From assembly GCA_026120185.1 (NCBI GenBank), contig JANUWF010002432.1, forward strand, positions 779,501-843,500: a stretch of 64,000 bases of DNA, in the 5' to 3' direction. The stretch is from Voacanga thouarsii (taxonomy: Eukaryota; Streptophyta; Magnoliopsida; Gentianales; Apocynaceae). How positions within the stretch are numbered: position 1 is the first letter of the stretch; every line of letters starts with the position of its first letter. Below are positions 48,839-63,780 of this stretch, in pieces. The position numbers were made by a program, and so were the translations under genes. The notes under the pieces were generated by a model. The model was not told the DNA's origin. It worked only from the letters and a program-made list of their open reading frames with translations, and did no database searches.

Positions 48839-50340
48839 TGGTAAACCATCATCGCAAAACACCAAACGGTTCCCCAATCATTCTTATGTTGTCTTCCCAA
48901 ACACATGGCACATATACTCAAACTTACAACATTCTTTTGCAACTGCATCTCTAAAATTACCGCGTACAACTAGCACATCTTTGTTTAAAAAAATCAAACA
49001 AAATACCTTATTTTTTGTCTAATAAAAACACTACTGCGATTATAAAAGGACAGACTAATTAGAAAAACACACACAACAGGAATACTGTCCATTATAGTTG
49101 GTCTTCTGATGGTAAACCATCATCGCAAAGCACCAAAAGGTTCCCCAATCATGCATATGTTGACGCCCCATACACTTGGCACATATACTCAAACTTACAA
49201 CATTCTTTTGCAACGACATCACTAAAATTACCGCGTACAACTAGCACATCTTTGTTTAAAAAAATCAAACAAAATACCTCTTATTTTGTCCAATAAAGAC
49301 ACTACTGGAATTATAAAAGGACAGACTAATTAGAAAAACACACAATAGGAATACTGTGCGTCATAAGAGGGTTTCTGATGGTAAACCACCGGCACAAACC
49401 ACAGAAAGGTTCCCCAATCATGCTTATGTTGACGGCCCATGTACTTGGCACATATACTCATACTTACAACATTCTTTTGCAACAACATCACTAATATTAC
49501 CGCGTACAACAAGCACATCATTCTTTAAAAAAAATCAAACAAAATACCTCTTTTTTTGTCCAATAAAAACACAATTGGAATTATAAAAGGAAAGACTAAT
49601 TAGAAAAACACACACAACAGAAATACTGTGCGTCACACGTGGGCTTCTGATGGTAAACCACCATCGCAAAGCACCAAAAGGTTCCCCAACCAGGCTTATG
49701 TTGACGCCCTATGTACTTGGCATTTGCCACATATACTCACACCTACAACATTCTTTTGCAACTGCATCAAAAAAATTACTGCGTACAACTGGCACATCTT
49801 TGTTTGAAAAAATCAAACAAAATACCTCATTTTTTGTCTAATAAAAACACTACTGCTATTATAAAAGGATAGACTAATTAGAAAAACACACACAACAGGA
49901 ATACTGTCCATCATACGTGGGCTTCTGTTGGTAAACCATCATCGCAAAGCACACCAAAAGGTTCCCCAATCATGCTTTTGTTGACTTCCCAAACACTTGG
50001 CACATATACTCACACTTACAACATTCTTTTGCAAATGCATCACTAAAATTACTGCGTACAACTAGCACATATTTGTTTAAAAAAATAAAAAAAAAATACC
50101 ACTTTTATTGTCCAATGAAAACACTACTGCGATTATAAAAGGACAGACTAATTAGTAAAACTCACACAACAGAAATACTATGCAACATACGTGGGCTCCT
50201 GATGGTAAACCATCGTCGCAAAGCACCGAAAGGTTCCCCAATCATACTTACGTTGACGCCCCATATACTTGGCACACATATACTCACACTTACAACATTC
50301 TTTTACAACTACATCACTAATATTACTGCGTACAACTAGC

Positions 50341-53300
50341 ACATATTTGTTTAAAAAAATCAAACAAAATACCACTTTTTTTGTATACTAAAAACACTAC
50401 TGCGAATACAAAAGGATAAATTAATTTGAAAAATAAACACAACAGGAATATTGTCCATCATACGTAGGTTTCTAACGGCAAACCATCGTCGCAAAGCACC
50501 GAAAGGTTCCCCAATCTTGCTTATGTTGACGCCCCATACACTTGGAACATATACTCACACTAACAACATTGTTTTGCAACTGCATCACTAAAACTACCGC
50601 GTACAACTAGTACATCTTTGTTTAAAAAAATCAAACAAAATACCTCTTTTTTTGTCAAATAAAAACACAATTGCGATTATAAAATGACAGACTCATTAGA
50701 AAAACAAACAGAACAGGAATACTGTCCATCATACGTGGGTTTCTGATGGTAAACCATCGTTGCAAAGCACCAAAAGGTTCCCTAATCATGCTTACGTTGA
50801 CGCCCCAAATACCTAGCACATATACTCACACTTGCAACATTCTTTTGCAACTACATCACTAAAATAACTGCGTACAACTAGCACATCTTTGCTTAAAAAA
50901 ATCACACAAAATGCCTCTTTTTTTGTCCAATAAAAACACAATTGAAATTTTAAAAGGACAGAATAATTAGAAAAACATACACAGCTGAAATACAGTGCGT
51001 CCTACGCGGGCTTCTGATGGAAAACCAACGTCGCAAAGCACATAAAGGTTCCCCATCCATGCTTATGTTGACGCCCTATATACTTGGCAGTTGGAACATA
51101 TACTCAAACTTACAACATTCTTTTGCAACGGCATCACTAAAATTACCACGTACAACTAGCACATCTTTGTTTAACAAAATCAAACAAAATAACTCTTTTT
51201 TTGTCCAATAAAAACACTACTGGAATTATAAGAGGACAGACTAATAAGAAAAACACACAATAGGAATACTGTGCATCATAAGCAGGTTTTTGATGGTAAA
51301 CCACCGTCACAAAGCACAGAAAGGTTCCCCAATCATGCTTATGTTGACGGCCCATGTACTAGGCACATATACTCATACTTACAACATTCTTTTGCAACAA
51401 CATCTCTAATATTACTGCGTACAACAAGCACATCATTCTTTAAAAAAATCAAACAAACTACCTTTTTTTTGTCCAATAAAAACACAACTGGAATTATAAA
51501 AGGACAGACTAATTAGAAAAACACACATAACAGAAATACTGTGCGTCATACGTGGGCTTCTGATGGTAAACCACCATCGCAAAGCACCAAAAGGTTCCCC
51601 AACCATGCTTATGTTGACACCCTATATACTTGGCAGTTGGCACATATACTCACAACTACAACATTCTTTTGCAACTGCATCACGAAAATTACTGCGTATA
51701 ACTGGCACATCTTTGTTTAAAAAAATAAAAAAAAAACCTCATTTTTTGTCTGGTAAAAACACTACTGCGATTATAAAGGACAGACTAATTAGAAAAAAAC
51801 ACACAACAGGAACACTGTCCATCATACGTGGGCTTCTGTTGGTAAACCATCCTCGCAAAGCACCAAAAGGTTCCCTAATCTTGCTTTTGTTGACTTCCCA
51901 AACACTTGGAACATATACTCATACTTACAACATTCTTTTGCAACTGCATCACTAAAATTACCGCGTACAACTAGCACATCTTTGTTTAAAAAAATAAAAA
52001 AAAATACCTCTTTTTTTGTCCAATGAAAACACTTCTGCGCTTATAAAAGGACAGACTAATTAGTAAAACACACACAACAGGAATACTATGCAACATACGT
52101 GGTCTCCTGATGGTAAACCATCGTCGCAAAGCACCGAAAGATTCCCCAATCATGCTTACGTTGATGCCCCATATACTTGGCATATATACTCACACTTACA
52201 ACATTCTTTTGCAACTACATTACTAATAATACTGCGTACAACTAGCATATATTTGTTTTAAAAAATCAAACAAAATACCACTTTTTTTGTATAATAAAAA
52301 CACTACTGCGATTACAAAAGGACAAACTAATTTGAAATACAAACACAACAGGAATATTGTCCATCATACGTAGGTTTCTGATGGTAAACCATCGTCGCAA
52401 AGCACCGAAAGGTTCCACAATCTTGCTTATGTTGACGCCCATACACTTGGAACATATACTCACACTTACAACATTGTTTTGCAACTGCATCACTAAAACT
52501 ACCGCGTACAACTAGTACATCTTTGTTTAAAAAAATCAAACAAAATACCTCTTTTTTTGTCTAATAAAAACACAACTGCGATTATAAAATGACAGACTAA
52601 TTAGAAAAACAAACACAATAGGAATACTGTCCATCATACGTGGGTTTTTGATGGTAAACCATCGTTCAAAACACCAAAAGGTTCCCCAATCATGCTTACG
52701 TTGACGCCCCATATACCTTGAACATATACTCACACTTACAACATTCTTTTGCAACAACATCACTAAAATAACTGCGTACAACTAGCACATCTTTGTTTAA
52801 AAAAATCACACAAAATACCTCTTTTTTTGTCCAAAAAAAAAACACAATTGAAATTTCAAAAGGACAGACTAATTAGAAAAACACACACAACTGAAATACT
52901 GTGCTTCCTACGCTGGCTTCTGATGGAAAACCAACGTCGCAAAGCACATAAAGGTTCCCCATCCATGCTTATGTTGACGCCCTATATACTTGGCAGTTGG
53001 AACATATACTCACACTTACAACATTCTTTTGCAACTGCATCACTAAAATTACTGCGTACAACTGGCACATCTTTGTTTAAAAAAATCAAACAAAATACCT
53101 CATTTTTTGTCTAATAAAAACACTTCTGCGATTATAAAAGGAAAAACTAATTTGAAAAACACACACAACAGGAATACTGTCCATCATACATGGGTTTCTG
53201 ATGGTAAACCATCGTCGCAAAGCACCGAAAGGTTCCCCAATCATGCTTACGTTGACGCCGCATATACTTGGCACATATACTCTCACTTACAACATTCTTT

Positions 53301-54101
53301 TGCAACTACGTCACTAAAATAATTGCGTACAACAAGCACAACTTTGTTTAAAAAAATCAAACAAAATACCTCTTTTTTTGTCCATTAAAAATGCTACTGC
53401 GAATACAAAAGGACAAACTAATTTGAAAAACACACACAACAGGAATATAGCCCATCATACGTAGGTTTCTGATGGTAAACCATCATCGCAATGCACAAAA
53501 AGGTTCCCCAATCTTGTTTATGTTGACGCCCCATACACTTGGCACAAATACTCACACTTACTGCGATTCTTTTGCAACTGCATCACTAAAATTACCGCGT
53601 AGAACTAGCTCATCTTTGTTTTAAAAAATCAAACAAAATACCCATTTTTTTGTCCAATGAAAACACTACTGCGATTATAAAAGGACAGACTAATTAGAAA
53701 AACACACACAATAGGAATTCTATGCATCATACATGGGCTCCTGATGGTAAACCATCGTCGCAAAGCACCGAAAGGTTCTGCAATCATGCTTACGTTGACG
53801 CCCCATATACTTGGCACATATACTCAAACTTACAACATTCTTTTGCAACGGCATCACTAAGATTACAGCGTACAACTAACACATCTTTATTTAAAAAAAT
53901 CAAACAAAATACCTCATTTTTTTCCAATAAAAACACTACTTGGAATTATAAAAGGACAGACTAATTAGAAAAACACTATCGCAAAGCATTGAAAAGTTCC
54001 CCAATCATGCATATGTTGACGGCCCATGTACTTGGCACATATACTCATACTTACAACATTCTTTTGCAACAACATCACTAATATTACTGCGTACAACTAG
54101 C
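50341..54101 (+). repeat. Higher-order repeat B, copy 1 (about 3,760 bp, about 14 monomers)
   Basis: It starts at a monomer with GTATACTAAAAACAC and the unusual GGTTTCTAACGG and ends with a truncated monomer (near 53976) lacking about 63 bp. Landmarks recur 3,759-3,762 bp later. Confidence 0.85.
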
Positions 54102-57100
54102 ACATATTTGTTTAAAAAAATCAAACAAAATACCACTTTTTTTGTATAATAAAAACACTACTGCGAATACAAAAGGATAAATTAATTTGAAAAATAAACA
54201 CAACAGGAATATTGTCCATCATACGTAGGTTTCTAACGGTAAACCATCGTCGCAAAGCACCGAAAGGTTCCCCAATCTTGCTTATGTTGACGCCCCATAC
54301 ACTTGGAACATATACTCACACTAACAACATTGTTTTGCAACTGCATCACTAAAACTACCGCGTACAACTAGTACATCTTTGTTTAAAAAAATCAAACAAA
54401 ATACCTCTTTTTATGTCTAATAAAAACACAATTGCGATTATAAAATGACAGACCAATTAGAAAAACAAACAGAACAGGAATACTGTCCATCATACGTGGG
54501 TTTCTGATGGTAAACCATCGTTGCAAAGCACCAAAATGTTCCCTAATCGTGCTTACGTTGACGCCTCAAATACCTGGCACATATACTCACACTTGCAACA
54601 TTCTTTTGCAACTACATCACTAAAATAACTGCGTACAACTAGCACATCTTTGTTTAAAAAAATCAGACAAAATGCCTCTTTTTTTGTCCAATAAAAACAC
54701 AATTGAAATTTTAAAAGGACAGAATAATTAGAAAAACATACACAGCTGAAATACAGTGCGTCCTACGCGGGCTTCTGATGGAAAACCAACGTCGCAAAGC
54801 ACATAAAGGTTCCCCATCCATGCTTATGTTGACGCCCTATATACTTGGCAGTTGGAACATATACTCAAACTTACAACATTCTTTTGCAACGGCATCACTA
54901 AAATTACCACGTACAACTAGCACATCTTTGTTTAACAAAATCAAACAAAGTAACTCTTTTTTTGTCCAATAAAAACACTACTGGAATTATAAAAGGACAG
55001 ACTAATAAGAAAAACACACAATAGGAATACTGTGCATCATAAGCAGGTTTCTGATGGTAAACCACCGTCACAAAGCACAGAAAGGTTCCCCAATCATGCT
55101 TATGTTGACGGCCCATGTACTAGGCACATATACTCATACTTACAACATTCTTTTGCAACAACATCTCTAATATTACTGCATACAACAAGCACATCATTCT
55201 TTAAAAAAATCAAACAAACTACCTTTTTTTTGTCCAATAAAAACACAACTGGAATTATAAAAGGACAGATTAATAAGAAAAACACACACAACAGAAATAC
55301 TGTGCGCCATACGTGGGCTTCTGATGGTAAACCACCATCGCAAAGCACCAAAAGGTTCCTCAACCAAGCTTATGTTGACGCCCTATATACTTGGCAGTTG
55401 GCACATATACTCACAACTACAACATTCTTTTGCAACTGCATCACTAAAATTACTGCGTACAACTGGCACATCTTTGTTTAAAAAAATAAAAAAAAAACCT
55501 CATTTTTTGTCTGGTAAAAACACTACTGCGATTATAAAGGACAGACTAATTAGAAAAAAACACACAACAGGAATATTGTCCATCATACGTGGGCTTCTGT
55601 TGGTAAACCATCCTCGCAAAGCACCAAAAGGTTCCCTAATCTTGCTTTTGTTGACTTCCCAAACACTTGGAACATATACTCATACTTACAACATTCTTTT
55701 GCAACTCGCATCACTAAAATTACCGCGTACAACTAGCACATCTTTGTTCAAAAAAATAAAAAAAATACCTCTTTTTTTGTCCAATGAAAACACTCATCGC
55801 GCTTATAAAAGGACAGACTAATTAGTAAAACACACACAATAGGAATACTATGCAACATACGTGGTCTCCTGATGGTAAACCATCGTCGCAAAGCACCGAA
55901 AGGTTCCCCAATAATGCTTACGTTGACGCCCCATATACTTGGCATATATACTCACACTTACAACATTCTTTTGCAACTACATTACTAATATTACTGCGTA
56001 CAACTAGCATATATTTGTTTAAAAAAATCAAACAAAATACCTCTTTTTTTGTATAATAAAAACACTACTGCGATTACAAAAGGACAAACTAATTTGAAAT
56101 ACAAACACAACAGGAATATTGTCTATCATACGTAGGTTTCTGATGGTAAACCATCGTCGCAAAGCACCGAAAGGTTCCCCAATCTTGCTTATGTTGACGC
56201 CCATACAGTTGGAACATATACTCACACTTACTACATTGTTTTGCAATCGCATCACTAAAACTACCGCGTACAACTAGTACATCTTTGTTTAAAAAAATCA
56301 AACAAAATACCTCTTTTTTGTCTAATAAAAACACAACTGCGATTATAAAATGACAGACTAATTAGAAAAACAAACACAATAGGAATACTGTCCATCATAC
56401 GTGGTTTTCTGATGGTAAACCATCGTTGCAAAGCACCAAAATGTTCCCCAATCATGCTTATGTTGACGCCCCATATACCTTGCACATATACTCACACTTA
56501 CAACATTCTTTTGCAACAACATCACTAAAATAACTGCGTACAACTAGCACATCTTTGTTTAAAAAAATCACACAAAATACCTCTTTTTTGTCCAAAAAAA
56601 ACACAATTGAAATTTTAAAAGGACAGACTAATTAGAAAAACACACACAATCGAAATATCGTGCGTCCTACGCTGGCTTCTGATGGAAAACCAACGTCGCA
56701 AAGCACATAAAGGTTCCCCATCCATGCTTTTGTTGACGCCCTATATACTTGGCAGTTGGAACATATACTCACACTTACAACATTCTTTTGCAACTGCATC
56801 ACTAAAATTACCACGTACAACTGGCACATCTTTGTTTAAAAAAATCAAACAAAATACCTCATTTTTTGTCTAATAAAAATACTTCTGCGATTATAAAAGG
56901 ACAAACTAACTTGAAAAACACACACAACAGGGATACTGTCCATCATACATGGGTTTCTGATGGTAAACCATCGTCGCAAAGCACCGAAAGGTTCCCCAAT
57001 CATGCTTACGTTGACGACCCATATACTTGGCACATATACTCTCACTTACAACATTCTTTTGCAACTACGTCACTAAAATAATTGCGTACAACAAGCACAA

Positions 57101-57861
57101 CTTTGTTTAAAAAAATCAAACAAAATACCTCTTTTTTTTGTCCAATAAAAACGCTACTGCGAATACAAAAGGACAGACTAATTTGAAAAACACACACAAC
57201 AGGAATATAGCCCATCATACGAAGGTTTCTGATGGTAAACCATCGTCGCAATGCACCAAAAGGTTCCCCAATCTTGCTTATGTTGACTCCCCATACACAT
57301 GGCACAAATACTCACAGTTACTGCGATTCTTTTGCAACTGCATCACTAAAATTACCGCGTAGAACTAGCTCATCTTTGTTTAAAAAAATCAAACAAAATA
57401 CCCAGTTTTTTGTCCAATGAAAACACTACTGCGATTATAAAAGGACAGACTAATTAGAAAAACACACACAATAGGAATTCTATGCATCATACGTGGGCTC
57501 CTGATGGTAAACCATCGTCGCAAAGCACCGAAAGGTTCCCCAATCATGCTTACGTTGACGCCCCATATACTTGGCACATATACTCAAACTTACAACATTC
57601 TTTTGCAACGGCATCACTAAAATTACAGCGTACAACTCACACATCTTTATTTAAAAAAATCAAACAAAATACCTCATTTTTTGTCCAATAAAAACACTAC
57701 TGGAATTATAAAAGGACAGACTAATTAGAAAAACACCGTCGCAAAGCATAGAAAAGTTCCCCAATCATGCATATGTTGACGGCCCATGTACTTGGCACAT
57801 ATACTCATACTTACAACATTCTTTTGCAACAACATCACTAATATTACTGCGTACAACTAGC
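54102..57861 (+). repeat. Higher-order repeat B, copy 2
   Basis: It has the same order of monomer variants as copy 1, including the truncated monomer (near 57735). Confidence 0.85.
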
Positions 57862-60100
57862 ACATATTTGTTTAAAAAAATCAAACAAAATACCACTTTT
57901 TTTGTATAATAAAAACACTACTGCGAATACAAAAGGTTAAATTAATTTGAAAAATAAACACAACAGGAATATTGTCCATCATACGTAGGTTTCTAACGGT
58001 AAACCATCGTCGCAAAGCACCGAAAGGTTCCCCAATCTTGCTTATGTTGACGCCCCATACACTTGGAACGTATACTCACACTATCAACATTGTTTTGCAA
58101 CTGCATCACTAAAATTACCACGTACAACTAGCACATCTTTGTTTAACAAAATCAAACAAAATAACTCTTTTTTTGTCCAATAAAAACACTACTGGAATTA
58201 TAAAAGGACAGACTAATAAGAAAAACACACAATAGGAATACTCGTGCATCATAAGCGGGTTTCGATGGTAAACCACCGTCACAAAGCACAGAAAGGTTCC
58301 CCAATCATGCTTATGTTGACGGCCCACGTACTAGGCACATATACTCATACTTACAACATTCTTTTGCAACAACCTCTCTAATATTACTGCGTACAACAAG
58401 CACATCATTCTTTAAAAAAATCAAACAAACTACCTTTTTTTTGTCCAATAAAAACACAACTGGAATTATAAAAGGACAGACTAATTAGAAAAACACACAC
58501 AACGAAATATCGTAGCGTCATACGTGGGCTTCTGATGGTAAACCACCATCCCAAAGCACCAAATGGTTCCCCAACCATGCTTATGTTGACGCCCTATATA
58601 CTTGGCAGTTGGCACATATACTCACACCTACAACATTCTTTTGCAATCGCATCACTAAAATTACTCGCGTACAACCGGCACATCTTTGTTTAAAAAAATC
58701 AAACAAAATACCTCATTTTTTGTCCGATAAAAACACTACTGCGATTATAAAGGACAGACTAATTAGAAAAAAACACACAACAGAATATCGTCCATCATAC
58801 GTGGGCTTTTGTTGGTAAACCATCCTCGCAAAGCACCAAAAGGTTCCCTAATCTTGCTTTTGTTGACTTCCCAAACACTTGGAACATATACTCATACTTA
58901 CAACATTCTTTTGCAACTGCATCACTAAAATTACCGCGTACAACTAGCACATCTTTGTTTAAAAAAATAAAAAAAATACCCCTTTTTTTGTCCAATGAAA
59001 ACACTACTGCGCTTATAAAAGGACAGACTAATTAGTAAAACACACACAACAGGAATACTATGCCACATACGTGGTCTCCTGATGGTAAACCATCGTCGCA
59101 AAGCACCGAAAGGTTCCCCAATAATGCTTACGTTGACGCCCCATATACTTGGCATATATACTCACACTTACAACATTCTTTTGCAACTACATTACTAATA
59201 TTACTGCGTACAACTAGCAAATATTTTTTTAAAAAAATCAAACAAAATACCTCTTTTTTGTATAATAAAAACACTACTGCGATTACAAAAGGACAAACTA
59301 ATTTGAAAAACAAACACAACAGGAATATTGTCCATCATACGTAGGTTTTTTATGGTAAACCATCGTCGCAAAGGACCGAAAGGTTCCCCAATCTTGCTTA
59401 TGTTGACGCCCCATACACTTGGAACATATACTCACACTTACAACATTGTTTTGCAATTGCATCACTAAAACTACCGCGTACAACTAGTACATCTGTTTAA
59501 AAAAATCAAACAAAATACCACTTTTTTTGTCTAATAAAAACACAACTGCGATTATAAAATAACAGACTAATTAGAAAAACAAACACAATAGGAATACTGT
59601 CCATCAAACGTGGGTTTCTGATGGTAAACCATCGTTGCAAAGCACCAAAAGGTTCCCCAATCATGCTTACGTTGACGCCCCTTATACCTTGCACATATAC
59701 TCACACTTACAACATTCTTTTGCAACTACATCACTAAAATAACTGCGTACAACAAGCACATCTTTGTTTTAAAAAATCACACAAAATACCTCTTATTTTG
59801 TCTAATAAAAACACAATTGAAATTTTAAAAGGACAGACTAATTAGAAAAACACACACAACTGAAATACTGTGCGTCCTACGCTGGCTTCTGATGGAAAAC
59901 CAACATTGCAAAGCACATAAAGGTTCCCCATCCATGCTTATGTTGACGCCCTATATACTTGGCAGTTGGAACATATACTCACACTTACAACATTCTTTTG
60001 CAACGGCATCACTAAAATTTCTGCGTACAGCTGGCACATCTTTGTTTAAAAAAATCAAACAAAATACCTCATTTTTTGTCTAATAAAAACACTTCTGCGA
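57862..60100 (+). repeat. Higher-order repeat B, copy 3, internally deleted
   Basis: It begins like copies 1 and 2, but after about 58100 the offset to copy 2 changes from about 3,760 to about 3,210, so about 550 bp (two monomers) are missing. Right of about 60100 the monomer order no longer follows copy 2. Confidence 0.75.
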
Positions 60101-60829
60101 TTATAAAAGGACAAACTAATTTGAAAAACACACACAACAGGAATACTGTCCATCATACATGGGTTTCTGATGGTAAACCATCATCGCATAGCACCAAAAC
60201 GTTCCCCAATCATGCTTATGTTGACGCCCCATACACTTGGCACATATACTCAAACTTACTACATTCTTTTGCAACGGCATCACTAAAATTACCGCGTACA
60301 ACTAGCACATCTTTGTTTAAATAAATCAAACAAAATACCACTTTTTTTGTCCAATAAAAACGCTACTGGAATTATAAAAGGACTGACTAATTAGAAAAAC
60401 ACACAATAGGAATACTGTGCATCATAAGCGGGTTTCTGATGGTAAACCATCATCGCAAAGCACCAAAACGTTCCCCAATCATGCTTATGTTGACGCCCCA
60501 CACACTTGGCACATATACACAAACTTACAACATTCTTTTGCAACTGCATCACTAAAATTCCCGCGTACAACTAGAACATCTTTGTTTAAAAAAATCAAAC
60601 AAAATACCTCATTTTTTGTCTAATAAAAACACTACAAGCGATTATAAATGGACAGACTAATTAGAAAAACACACACAACAGAATACTCGTCCATCATAGT
60701 TGGGCTTCGATGGTAAACAATCATCGCAAAGCACCAAAAGGTTCCATAATCATGCTTATGTTGACGCCCCATACACCTGGCACATATACTCAAACTTACA
60801 ACATTCTTTTGCAACGGCATCACTAAAAA

Positions 60830-63780
60830 CACATTTCAAATAAAACAAAATACCACTTTTTTTTTCAAATAAAAACAGAGGTTCTGATGGTAAACCACCG
60901 TCGCAAAGCACCTAAAGGTTCCCCATCTATGCTTATATTGACGCCCTATATACTTGGCGATTGGCACATATACTCACACTTACAACATTCTTTTGCAATC
61001 GTATCACTAAAACTACTGCGTACAACTAGCACATCTTGGTTTAAAAAAATCAAACAAAATACCACATTTTTTGTCTAACAAAAACACTACTGCGATTACA
61101 AAAGGACAGACTAATTAGAAAAACACACACAACCGGAATACTGTCCATCATACGGGGGCTTCCGATGGAAAACTATCATCGCAAAGCAAGAAAGAGGTTC
61201 CCCAATCATATGTATGTTGACGCCCCATACACCTGGCACATATACTCAAACTTACAACATTCTTTTCCAACGGCATCACTAAAATTACCGCGTACATCTA
61301 GCACATCTTTGTTTAAAAAAATCAAACAAAATACCTCATTTTTTTGTCCAATAAAAACACTACTGGAATTATAAAAGGACAGACTAATTAGAAAAACACA
61401 CAATAGGAATACTGTGCATCAGAAGCGGGTTTCTGATGGTAAACCACCGTCGCAAAGCATAGAAAAGTTCCCCAATCATGCATATGTTGACGGCCCATGT
61501 ACTTGGCACATATACTAATACTTACAACATTCTTTTGCAACAGCATCACTAATATTACCGCGTACAATAAGCATATCATTCTTTAAAAAAATCAAACAAA
61601 ATACCTCTTTTTTTTTCAAATAAAAACACAACTCGGAATTATAAAAGGACAGGACTAATTAGAAAAATACACACAATGTAAATATCGTGCGTCATACGTG
61701 GGCTTCGATGGTAAACCACCATCGCAAAGCACCGAAAGGTTCCCCTACCATGCTTATTTTGACGCCCTATATACTTGGCGATTGGCACATATACTCACAC
61801 CTACAACATTCTTTTGCAATCGCATCACTAAAATTACTCGCGTACAACCGGCACATCTTTGTTTAAAAAAATCAAACAAAATACCTCATTTTTTGTCTAA
61901 TAAAAACACTACTGCGATTATAAAAGGACAGACTAATTAGAAAAACACACACAACAGGAATACTCTCCATCATACGTGGGCTACTGATTGTAAACCATCA
62001 TCGCAAAGCACCAAAAGGTTCCCCAATCATGCTTATGTTGACTTCCCAAACACTTGGCACATATACACATACTTACAACATTATTTTGCAACTGTATCAC
62101 TAAAATTACCGCATACAACTAGCACATCTTTGTTTAAAAATAAAAAAAAAACCCCTTTTTTTGTCCAATGAAAACACTATCTGCGATTATAAAAGGACAG
62201 ACTAATTAGTAAAACTCACACAACCGGAATACTATGCAACATACGTGGGCTCTCGATGGGAAACCATCGTCACAAAGCACCGAAAGGTTCCCAATCATGC
62301 TTACGTTGACGCCTCATATATTTGGCACATATACTCACGCTTACAACATTCTTTTGCAACTACATCACTAACAATACTGCGTACAACTAGCACAACTTTG
62401 TTTAAAAAAATCAAACAAAATACCACTTTTTTTGTCCAATGAAAACACTACTGCGATTACAAAAGGACAGACTATTTAGAACAACATATACAACAGGAAT
62501 ACTATGCAACATACGTGGGCTCCTGATGGTAAACCATCGTCGCAAAGCACCGAAAGGTTCCCAATCATGCTTACGTTGACGCCCTATATACTTGGCACAT
62601 ATACTCACACTTACAACATTCTTTTGCAACTACGTCACAAAAATAATTGCGTACAACTAGCACAACTTTGTTTAAAAAAATCAAACAAAATACCACTTTT
62701 TTTGTATAATAAAAACACTACTGCGAATACAAAAGGACAGACTAATTTGAAAAACACACACAACAGGAATATAGCCCATCATACGTAGGTTTCTGATGGT
62801 AAACCATCGTCGCAATGCACCAAAAGGTTCCCCAATCTTGCTTATGTTGACGCCCCATACACTTGGCACAAATACTCACACTTACAACATTCTTTTGCAA
62901 CGGCATCACAAAAATTACCGCGTACAACTAACACAACTTTATTTAAAAAAATCAAACAAAATACCTCATTTTTTGTTCAATAAAAACACTACTGGAATTA
63001 TAAAAGGACAGACTAATTAGAAAAACACACAATAGGAATACTGTGCATTAGAAGCGGGTTTCTGATGGTAAACCACCGTTGCAAAGCATAGAAAAGTTCC
63101 CCAATCATGTATATGTTGACGGCCCATGTACTTGGCACATATACTCATACTTACAACATTCTTTTGCAACAGCATCACTAATATTACCGCGTACAACAAG
63201 CATATCATTCTTTAAAAAAATCAAACAAAATACCTCTTTTTTTTTTTCAAATAAAAACACTTCTGGAATTATAAAAGGACAGACTAATTAGAAAAACACA
63301 CACAACAGAAATACTGTGCATCATACGTGGGCTTCTGATGGTAAACCACCATCGCAAAGCACCAAAAGGTTCCCCAACCATGCTTATGTTGACGCCATAT
63401 ATACTTGGCAGTTGGCACATATACTCACACCTACAACATTCTTTTGCAACTGCATCACTAAAATTACTGCGTACAACTAGCACATCTTTGTTTAAAAAAA
63501 TCAAACAAAAAACCTCTTTTTTTGTCTATTAAAAAAACCCAACTGAAATTATAAAAGGACAGACTAATTAGAAAAACATACACAACAGGAATACTGTCCA
63601 TCAAACCTGGGCTTCTGATGGTAAACCATCATCGGAAAGCACCAAACGGTTCCCCAATCATTCTTATGTTGTCTTCCCAAACACATGGCACATATACTCA
63701 AACTTACAACATTCTTTTGCAACTGCATCACTAAAATTACCGCGTACAACTAGCACATCTTTGTTTAAATAAATCAAACA
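60830..63780 (+). repeat. Higher-order repeat A, diverged and deleted third copy
   Basis: A chimeric short monomer at 60830-60890 opens the block. Monomer order then matches repeat A at an offset of about 20,213 bp to 62,880. One monomer is then missing, and more are missing after 63,500. At 63,790 the start of repeat B reappears. Confidence 0.7.
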
